Below, piece after piece: positions 1-5,416 of a stretch of 5,416 bases of DNA. The stretch lies in NCBI GenBank assembly GCA_020718265.1, contig DYSM01000053.1, positions 4,207-9,622 on the forward strand, read 5' to 3'. The stretch is from Draconibacterium orientale. GTDB taxonomy: Bacteria; Bacteroidota; Bacteroidia; Bacteroidales; JAADGE01. Both the position numbers and the translations under genes were made by a program. The first letter of the stretch is position 1, and each line of letters opens with the position of its first letter. The notes beneath the pieces were generated by a model. That model saw only the letters and a list, made by a program, of their open reading frames with translations, had not been told where the DNA came from and did no database searches.

Positions 1-18
1 TTTGATAAGAAAACGTAG

Positions 19-37
19 AGACGCAAGGTTTGCGTCT
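19..37. repeat. Hairpin in repeat copy 1
   Basis: The 8-base arm AGACGCAA (19-26) is separated by GGT from its exact reverse complement TTGCGTCT (30-37). No T-tract follows directly, so an intrinsic terminator is not supported. It could be a recombination or REP-type palindrome, a protein site, or an RNA stem if an upstream transcript runs through it. Confidence 0.75.
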
Positions 38-86
38 TCAGAGTAAAGGACTTTTGTAAAGTTTATCTTTTGATAAGAAAACGTAG

Positions 87-105
87 AGACGCAAGGTTTG
101 CGTCT
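87..105. repeat. Hairpin in repeat copy 2
   Basis: This is the same 8-bp stem and GGT loop as in copy 1, shifted by 68 bases (arms 87-94 and 98-105). It lies about 95 bases before the first start codon and just upstream of the candidate promoter. The arms of the two copies could also pair with each other. Confidence 0.75.
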
Positions 106-129
106 TCAGAGTAAAGGACTTTTATTAAG

Positions 130-159
130 TTTGTAATAATTGCACAGAAGTTAAATTTG
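130..159 (+). promoter_or_regulatory. Candidate Bacteroidota-type promoter for the 201-2363 gene
   Basis: TTTG at 130-133 is followed after 18 bases by TAAATTTG at 152-159. This fits the Bacteroidota housekeeping consensus of TTTG near -33 and TAnnTTTG near -7, with a spacer one base shorter than the usual 19 or more. Transcription would start around 165-167 and leave a leader of about 35 bases that is A-rich and has no Shine-Dalgarno sequence, as is common in the phylum. The -33 element overlaps the last bases of repeat copy 2. A second -7-like match, TAAGTTTG (126-133), has no TTTG at a suitable distance. The motif is degenerate in AT-rich DNA, so this is a prediction only. Confidence 0.45.
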
Positions 160-200
160 TACTGAAAAAACAAAATAGAAATATATCACAAAATTAGTAT

Positions 201-2363
201 ATGTTAAAGAAAGAATTAGTTTTAAGTTTGATATTTAGTATCTTAATTTTCAACAGCTTAGCTCAATCGTGGAATTTACAAACCGGAAATTTACTTTACG
301 AAGGTTACTCGTATCCCGATGCGATAAAACGGTTGGAATACATCAAAGACAAAGATTTAGACACGAAACGAAAACTTGCGCAAGCCTATTATTACACAGG
401 CAATTATGAAAAAGCCGAGTCTTATTATGCAAAAGTCGCATCGGACAAACAACATACTGCCGAAGATATATTTAACTATGCCTCGGTGCTTGCCGTAAAC
501 AAAAAATACGAACAAGCGCAAATTCAAAACGAGCGATTAGCCGCAGAATTTCCTTCGGACTCAAGGGCAACAAAGCGCATGAGCAACAGAAATTTCTACC
601 AAAATTTGCTTTCCGAAGAAAAAAATATCTTGGTAAAAAATTTGAATATCAACACAAAACACGCTGATTTCGGAGCATGGTTTTTGGGCGAAAAAATCAT
701 GTTTACATCCTCCAATACCTCAAATTTTGCCAAAGAATGGGCGTTGAACGAACTTCCGTATTTAGAAATTTTAATTGCAAATACGGATTCTGTTCGAGAG
801 CTAAAAAATCCCGAACGCTTATTCAAAGATGTTGAAAAACAATACAATCGCGGTCCGGCAACTGCAGATTCATCAGGCAAATATGTTATTTATACCGAAA
901 ACATTCCGAACACAAAAGAAGCAGAAATTCTGCGTTTGAAACTCATGGAAACGCACAAAACAGGCAAAGTTTGGTCGAAACCGACAGAATTTGCATACAA
1001 CAACAAAGAATATTCAACCGGACATGCTGCCGTCAGCCCCGAAGGTTCGATGCTGTTTTTTGTGTCGGACAAACCCGGAGGAATCGGCAAAACAGATATT
1101 TACGTGTGCCACAGACAAGATTCCGCATGGAGCGAACCCATAAACTTGGGCAACAAAGTGAACACGGAAGGCAAAGAAATGTTTCCGTTTTATCATCCGT
1201 CGGGTTATTTATTTTTTGCCTCGGACGGACAACCGGGTTTGGGCGGTTTGGATATTTTTATGATAAAAATGCAAGGCTCACAATTTGCCGGAAATGCCGT
1301 AAACATGGGCAAACCCGTGAACACCAACTTGGACGATTTTTCATTTGTGCTGAATGCCGAAGAAACTGCGGGCTATTTTGCATCCAACCGCGAAGGCGGA
1401 AAAGGCAACGACGATATTTATGCGTTTGAAATTCCGATTCCGGAAAAGCCAAAATTCGTTGTCGGAACGGTTACAGACAAAGAAGGCACGGAATTGCCCG
1501 GCACAGATTTGTATCTTTCGGAAAAAAATAGTGCCGGCGCAGACACCTCCGTAAGCGAATGCGGCGGCTATTATCAGTATGAAATTAAAGCAGAAAAAGA
1601 GTACACCCTACTCGCCCGAACACCGTTTTATTACGATTCGGAAGTGAAATTCTCTCTCGAAAAAAATCAAGATACCGTGATTCAGAATATTGTGTTGAGA
1701 AAAATTCCAAACCCGTCATTCCGGCTCACAGTTGTTGAAAAAAGTAATCAAATTCCAATGAAAGATGTGAGAATTTCGATAGAAGACCTGACTACGGGCG
1801 AACGCCGAACTGCTTTAAGTTCAGCCGACGGAACGTTGAATATTGAACTTACAAAAACGATAAAAGATACGATTCGGTATAAAATTTTACTTGAATATCC
1901 CGATTTTCTTGCAAGAGAACTTGTGTACGAGCAAGAAATTAAAGATTTTGTGCGTTATGATTTTAGTGCCGAACTCTACCCGGTTGAAGTCGGCACAGAT
2001 GTTGCAGTTATGGAAGATGTTACAATTTATTTTGACTACAAAAAATGGAATATTCGCTCGGATGCGGAACCGCAATTAGAAAAAATTGTAAGTTTGATGA
2101 ACGCAAACCCAAGTATCGAATTGGAACTGTCGTCGCACACGGACTGCCGCGGCTCCAATGATGCAAACATGAAACTTTCCGACAACAGAGCAAAAGCATC
2201 GGCAGACTATATTCGCAAAAAAATATCAAATCCGGACAGAATTACAGGCAAAGGTTACGGCGAAACCAAACCGGTAAATGACTGTGATTGTGCCGAACAT
2301 GCTTGCACGGAAGAAGAATATCAGGCAAATCGCCGAACAGAAATCAGAATTGTAAAAAAATAA
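201..2363 (+). CDS. PorE-like OmpA-family protein: TPR, PD40 propeller, CarboxypepD-like, OmpA_C
   Basis: This is a complete gene of 720 residues. The start is fixed by an in-frame TAG at 195-197, two codons upstream of the ATG. Residues 1-21 form a signal peptide with cleavage likely after SLA (A21|Q22); there is no lipobox cysteine. Residues about 29-137 are helical TPR-like repeats (for example A60-Y76, with GNYEKAESYY). Residues about 154-410 are a PD40/WD40-like beta-propeller, best seen at 274-302, 325-354 and 377-409, where blades end in SDKPGG..DIY, SDGQPG..DIF and SNREGG..DIY. Residues about 417-500 are a CarboxypepD-regulatory-like beta-sandwich, and about 505-595 look like a second one. 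Residues about 604-718 are an OmpA_C domain with the peptidoglycan-binding pair D648 and R663 in SHTDCRG...LSDNRA, and NRRTE near the end. Cysteines C649, C695, C697 and C702 lie in this domain. The layout matches PorE (PG1058), a T9SS component of P. gingivalis that is a lipoprotein tied to peptidoglycan. The role inferred here is a periplasmic or outer-membrane-associated anchor for secretion of, or attachment to, the downstream adhesin. Orthology to PorE is not proven, since Bacteroidota carry many paralogues of this architecture, so no symbol is given. Confidence 0.93.
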   Translation: MLKKELVLSLIFSILIFNSLAQSWNLQTGNLLYEGYSYPDAIKRLEYIKDKDLDTKRKLAQAYYYTGNYEKAESYYAKVASDKQHTAEDIFNYASVLAVNKKYEQAQIQNERLAAEFPSDSRATKRMSNRNFYQNLLSEEKNILVKNLNINTKHADFGAWFLGEKIMFTSSNTSNFAKEWALNELPYLEILIANTDSVRELKNPERLFKDVEKQYNRGPATADSSGKYVIYTENIPNTKEAEILRLKLMETHKTGKVWSKPTEFAYNNKEYSTGHAAVSPEGSMLFFVSDKPGGIGKTDIYVCHRQDSAWSEPINLGNKVNTEGKEMFPFYHPSGYLFFASDGQPGLGGLDIFMIKMQGSQFAGNAVNMGKPVNTNLDDFSFVLNAEETAGYFASNREGGKGNDDIYAFEIPIPEKPKFVVGTVTDKEGTELPGTDLYLSEKNSAGADTSVSECGGYYQYEIKAEKEYTLLARTPFYYDSEVKFSLEKNQDTVIQNIVLRKIPNPSFRLTVVEKSNQIPMKDVRISIEDLTTGERRTALSSADGTLNIELTKTIKDTIRYKILLEYPDFLARELVYEQEIKDFVRYDFSAELYPVEVGTDVAVMEDVTIYFDYKKWNIRSDAEPQLEKIVSLMNANPSIELELSSHTDCRGSNDANMKLSDNRAKASADYIRKKISNPDRITGKGYGETKPVNDCDCAEHACTEEEYQANRRTEIRIVKK

Positions 2364-2420
2364 TACAACATAAAATCTAAAACTTACAACCATTTTTTCA
2401 ACATAACACAAATAGCGTTT
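2364..2420 (+). other. 57-bp intergenic gap, likely within an operon
   Basis: The gap is AT-rich, with no stem followed by a T-run and no TTTG / TAnnTTTG pair at proper spacing. The downstream gene has no Shine-Dalgarno sequence. This suggests that both genes share a transcript, although an unrecognised promoter cannot be ruled out. The gap has no stop codon in the common frame of the two genes. Confidence 0.55.
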
Positions 2421-5416
2421 ATGCAAAAGAATAATACCAAAATCATTTCGCTGCTTATTTTTGCGTTTTTAATATTGACTTCCGCAACGCAACTTCATGC
2501 CCAAGTACCGACAGTTCAGGATTGTTTGGGTGCAATTCCCGTGTGCGGTTCCATCTATCACGAAGAAAACGCGTATCAACAAACGGGAAATTATCCGAAC
2601 GAAATCAACAGCGGTTCGTCTTGTTTGAAATCGGGCGAAAAAAATTGTGTTTGGTACATTTTTACCGTACAACAAACCGGCACGTTAGATTTCTCAATCA
2701 TGCCGAACGATATGGACGATGACTACGATTGGGCAGTCTATAATTTAACAAACCACACGTGCGAAGATATTTACAACACGCCGTCCATTGAAATGTCGTG
2801 CAACTATGCGCCCGACCCCGGTGTTACAGGCGCAAACGGCATGACGGGCGCACAAAACGAACCGACCTTCCAAGTGGTTGCAGGTCAAACGTATGTAATG
2901 AATGTAAGCCAATTTACAAACAGTTCGCAAGCAGGCTATACTTTGGATTTAGGTGCATCGACAGCTGTTTTCTTTGACGATGTAAAGCCGACGATTCGAG
3001 ATGTCGGACAAATTGAGTATTGCGATTCTACAAAACTGACTTGCAATTTTTCAGAACCCATTGTTTGCCCAACTGTTTCTAATATTGATTTTGAAATTAC
3101 CGGTCCGGGCGAACCGTTCACAGTTACGGGTGTAACATCGGAAAATTGCGGCGTCGGCGCATCGTATGACAGCAAATATGTGCTCACTATAAACCCGCCC
3201 TTACAAACCGGAACTTATACACTTACCGTAACACCTCATGTAAATGGCTCTGTAACTGACAATTGCGGAAACACAGCCGAAATAAGTTCAGTTACGTTTA
3301 ACACAACAAACGGTTACACACTCAACACATCAACAGTAAAACCGACCTGCCACGATTACACCGACGGTATCATCGACGCATCGTTGCCCGGCGCACCCGG
3401 AACGGTAAGATACAGCCTCGACGGCACAAACTTTTTTGCAAACGACGGACTTTTTACAAATCTTCCGGCAGGAACATACACGATTTATGCGCAAACCGAA
3501 AATCTTTGTTCGGCTTTCAAATCGGTAACAATCGCAAACCCCAACGAAGGTTTCTCAAATGCCGGAACAGACAAAACACTTTGCACGAGTGCAGGTTTTC
3601 CACAACTGCAAGGCAGTAATCCGGGAACAGGAATTGGATTATGGACAACAAATTCCACAACAACCATCATGTTTCCGAATTTTTACCAAACTCCGTTGCA
3701 AAATGTTCCTGTAGGAATTTCGACCTTTACTTGGACTGTGAATCACGGAGTTTGCGGTGTTTTTACCGATGAAGTTATCATTACAAAATACAATACAACC
3801 ACAACTGCCGGACCCGACGATGCTGTTTGCGGAAATTCATACACGCTGACAGCAAACGACCCTTTTCCCGGAACCGGACTTTGGACAACAACAACTGCCG
3901 GTGTAACGTTTGATACACCAACCGATTTCAATGTCGATTTAACAAATCTTCCGCCCGGAAACATAACATTCACTTGGACAGCACAATACGGAACTTGCGG
4001 AACATTTTCGGACAATGTAATTATTGCAGCAAGCGCAAATCCGCTGACCGCAAACGCTGCCGACGACGACAGAATTTGTAATATAAACACTTACGATATA
4101 ATGGCGGATGTTCCTGCTCAAGGCACGGGAATCTGGACAAGTTCACAACCCGCTGTAACTTTTGCGAATGCAAATTCGACACAAACATTGGCTTCAAATA
4201 TTCCGGAAGGCGAAACTATTTTTTACTGGACAGTTTCGGAAGGTCTTTGTGTGGCGCAAGATTCAATAGCTTTAACAAACGGAACCGCAATTCTGGCAAA
4301 TGCTTCCGAAGATACAGATATTTGTCAATCTGACACTTACACGCTTAACGGCAGCGAACCGGGTAACGAAATCGGACTTTGGACGACACCAACAGCCGGA
4401 ATTACGTTTTCCGACCAAACGCTTTTCAATTCCGAAGCTCAAAATTTAGTTTTCGGACCAAATATTTTCACTTGGACACTTACCGAACTCGACTGCTCTT
4501 CCGACGATGAAGTTACAATCACGCGACACGAAGCCGTTACAGCAAACGCAAACGGCGACTATTTTACATGCTCCGACTCCGTTTTACTTCAGGCTGATGC
4601 GCCCACAAAAGGCTCGGGTTATTGGGAATGCGACCAAAGTTTTGTCACCATTAAAGATCCAAGTTCCGCACAAACATGGGTGAAAAACTTACAACACGGT
4701 GCAAACACATTACGTTGGACAGTTTTGAACGGCGCATGTTCCGATACCGACGAAATTACAGTAACGCGCGAATTGCCTGTGCAGGCAACAGTGAGCGACG
4801 ATATTTCGGTTTGCAACACATCATCGTTCATGCTCACAGGAAATTTAGCTTCACCCGGAACAGGCGTTTGGACAAGTTCGGATGCTTATGTAATATTCAG
4901 TCAAACAACAGCTTATGATGCGATTGTGTCAAATATTCCGTTCGGCGAAACAACCTTCACATGGTCAATTACAAACGGACACTGCACAACCGACAGCGCA
5001 TTCACATTCACGCGCTACGAACGCATAAACGCCGTAACCGTTGCCGATGAACACACATGCGACTCTATTTTTACGATTGAAGCAATCCAACCCGCAGCCG
5101 GCACGGGAATTTGGACTTGCGTCGATACAGACATTAACATTGCGCAACCGTCGGCATTTTCGACATCGGCGCATTATTTGAAAGATGCACAGAATGTTTT
5201 CACGTGGACTGTTACAAACGGAACTTGCTCGCACAGCGACAATTTGTATATTTACAGAGATTATTTGGTAGAATCTCGTGCCGGAGAAAATTCAAATATC
5301 TGCGATGAAAATTTTAATTTAACGGCAAACGAACCTTATCCGGGAATCGGAACTTGGACAATCGTAAACGGCGGAACACTCAACGATGTAACCTTAAATT
5401 CAGCCGAAATTTCCGC
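2421..5416 (+). CDS. Giant secreted PKD-like/Ig-like repeat protein (adhesin-like), 3' end beyond window
   Basis: The frame stays open from ATG 2421 to the right edge: 998 codons plus two bases, with no internal stop. Residues 1-27 are a clear signal peptide (basic start, hydrophobic 8-22, cleavage after LHA, A27|Q28). Residues 28-178 form a cysteine-rich PPC-like beta-sandwich domain with W78-Y79 and an acidic stretch D97-D103 ending in W104, as commonly found at the start of large Bacteroidota surface proteins. Residues about 179-298 resemble a bacterial Ig-like domain (FSEPIVCPTVSNIDF). Residues about 299-372 resemble a SprB repeat (KPTCHDYTDGIIDAS, then LPAGTYTI; C310 and C363). From residue 378 onward there are PKD-like repeats of about 80-84 residues. 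Related proteins are exported by T9SS and end in a gliding motility-associated (type B) C-terminal domain; that end is not visible here, so the export route is inferred. The likely role is adhesion or surface-layer function. Ligand and motility role are unknown. Its place 57 bp after an OmpA/PD40 gene fits an export or anchoring pair. Confidence 0.92.
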   Translation, partial: MQKNNTKIISLLIFAFLILTSATQLHAQVPTVQDCLGAIPVCGSIYHEENAYQQTGNYPNEINSGSSCLKSGEKNCVWYIFTVQQTGTLDFSIMPNDMDDDYDWAVYNLTNHTCEDIYNTPSIEMSCNYAPDPGVTGANGMTGAQNEPTFQVVAGQTYVMNVSQFTNSSQAGYTLDLGASTAVFFDDVKPTIRDVGQIEYCDSTKLTCNFSEPIVCPTVSNIDFEITGPGEPFTVTGVTSENCGVGASYDSKYVLTINPPLQTGTYTLTVTPHVNGSVTDNCGNTAEISSVTFNTTNGYTLNTSTVKPTCHDYTDGIIDASLPGAPGTVRYSLDGTNFFANDGLFTNLPAGTYTIYAQTENLCSAFKSVTIANPNEGFSNAGTDKTLCTSAGFPQLQGSNPGTGIGLWTTNSTTTIMFPNFYQTPLQNVPVGISTFTWTVNHGVCGVFTDEVIITKYNTTTTAGPDDAVCGNSYTLTANDPFPGTGLWTTTTAGVTFDTPTDFNVDLTNLPPGNITFTWTAQYGTCGTFSDNVIIAASANPLTANAADDDRICNINTYDIMADVPAQGTGIWTSSQPAVTFANANSTQTLASNIPEGETIFYWTVSEGLCVAQDSIALTNGTAILANASEDTDICQSDTYTLNGSEPGNEIGLWTTPTAGITFSDQTLFNSEAQNLVFGPNIFTWTLTELDCSSDDEVTITRHEAVTANANGDYFTCSDSVLLQADAPTKGSGYWECDQSFVTIKDPSSAQTWVKNLQHGANTLRWTVLNGACSDTDEITVTRELPVQATVSDDISVCNTSSFMLTGNLASPGTGVWTSSDAYVIFSQTTAYDAIVSNIPFGETTFTWSITNGHCTTDSAFTFTRYERINAVTVADEHTCDSIFTIEAIQPAAGTGIWTCVDTDINIAQPSAFSTSAHYLKDAQNVFTWTVTNGTCSHSDNLYIYRDYLVESRAGENSNICDENFNLTANEPYPGIGTWTIVNGGTLNDVTLNSAEIS
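3552..5416 (+). repeat. Protein-level tandem array: seven full PKD-like repeats and a partial eighth
   Basis: Each unit has the pattern C-x(17-20)-G-x-W, then about 30 residues to F-T-W-T, then N-G-x-C and a closing beta-strand such as DEVTITR. The first tryptophan codons of successive units start at 3642, 3882, 4134, 4380, 4623, 4869, 5112 and 5355, giving spacings of 240, 252, 246, 243, 246, 243 and 243 bases, all multiples of three. The tryptophans are residues 408, 488, 572, 654, 735, 817, 898 and 979. The units are strongly diverged at DNA level, so this is an old array and not a recent expansion. Family assignment (PKD-like domains of Bacteroidota) is from motif recognition. Confidence 0.88.

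Larger units (their letters stand above)
1..132. repeat. Two tandem copies of a 68-bp hairpin-bearing unit
   Basis: Bases 1-64 recur at 69-132, a period of 68. The first 55 bases (1-55 and 69-123) are identical, two mismatches follow (56/124 and 58/126), and the match then resumes through AAGTTT. The short linker 65-68 separates the copies. Each copy contains the perfect inverted repeat described in separate entries. The array touches the left edge, so copy number is unknown. No ORF crosses it. The GTAGAGACGC-type palindrome resembles dispersed intergenic REP-like or MITE-like elements of Bacteroidota and Cyanobacteria genomes; that resemblance is from memory and not checked. A CRISPR reading is unlikely because the 'spacer' is only about 4-13 bases and the repeat is too long. 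Confidence 0.9.

Noticed and set aside
19..56. Intrinsic terminator of a gene upstream of the window.
   Set aside because: The hairpin is followed by mixed sequence (TCAGAGTAAAGG) and not a T-run; the later TTTT at 52-55 is too far away and too short.
1..132. Start of a CRISPR array.
   Set aside because: The repeat is at least 55 bases with a gap of 4-13 bases, only two copies are seen, and no cas gene is visible.
971..1429. Open frame of 152 codons in frame +2 within the OmpA-family gene.
   Set aside because: It overlaps the strongly supported propeller-coding region, its translation is rich in Arg and Cys without recognisable domains, and it has no leader of its own.
2361..2420. Both genes lie in the same frame and only the TAA at 2361-2363 separates them, with 19 open codons in between, which could hint at a broken single gene or stop-codon readthrough.
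   Set aside because: The upstream protein ends properly at the usual end of an OmpA_C domain (NRRTEIRIVKK), and the downstream ATG starts a textbook signal peptide. An open run of 19 codons is expected often by chance.
3743..4090. Antisense open frame of 115 codons opposite the PKD-like repeats.
   Set aside because: It is the mirror of a Thr/Val-rich, stop-poor coding strand; the sense frame shows clear periodic domains and the antisense product resembles no family.
3552..5416. Recent DNA-level tandem duplication in the adhesin that could drive copy-number variation.
   Set aside because: Units share protein motifs but differ widely in DNA sequence, so slippage or recombination between them is not supported by what is visible here.

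Overview
The window looks like chromosomal DNA from a member of the Bacteroidota. The evidence is an AT-rich leader with no Shine-Dalgarno sequence, a TTTG / TAnnTTTG-type promoter candidate, an OmpA-family protein with the TPR, PD40 propeller, CarboxypepD-like and OmpA_C layout of that phylum, and a very large secreted protein built from PKD-like/Ig-like repeats of the type exported by the type IX secretion system (T9SS). The genus cannot be named from the sequence.

Layout: positions 1-132 hold two near-identical copies of a 68-bp unit, each carrying a short perfect hairpin; the window begins inside or at the edge of this array, so more copies may lie upstream. Positions 133-200 are an AT-rich leader with a plausible promoter (130-159). 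Positions 201-2363 encode a complete 720-residue envelope protein with the domain order of the T9SS component PorE of Porphyromonas gingivalis, but with no lipobox and apparently with two beta-sandwich modules instead of one. After a 57-bp gap with no visible terminator, a second gene starts at 2421 on the same strand and is still open at the end of the window (998 full codons seen). It has a signal peptide, an N-terminal PPC-like beta-sandwich domain, a bacterial Ig-like domain, a SprB-like module and then seven complete PKD-like repeats plus the start of an eighth.

Working model (inference): the two genes are co-transcribed. The first product is a periplasmic, peptidoglycan-binding protein at the outer membrane, and the second is a giant cell-surface or secreted adhesin that would normally end in a T9SS type B (gliding motility-associated) C-terminal signal beyond the right edge. 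OmpA/PD40 proteins and large repeat adhesins are recurrent neighbours in Bacteroidota, often together with a PorP/SprF-like protein, which is not in this window. All individual families are known. The points most worth a second look are the hairpin tandem repeat, the missing lipobox and extra domain of the PorE-like protein, and the cysteine pattern of the adhesin repeats. I found no RNA gene, CRISPR array, transposase or phage gene.
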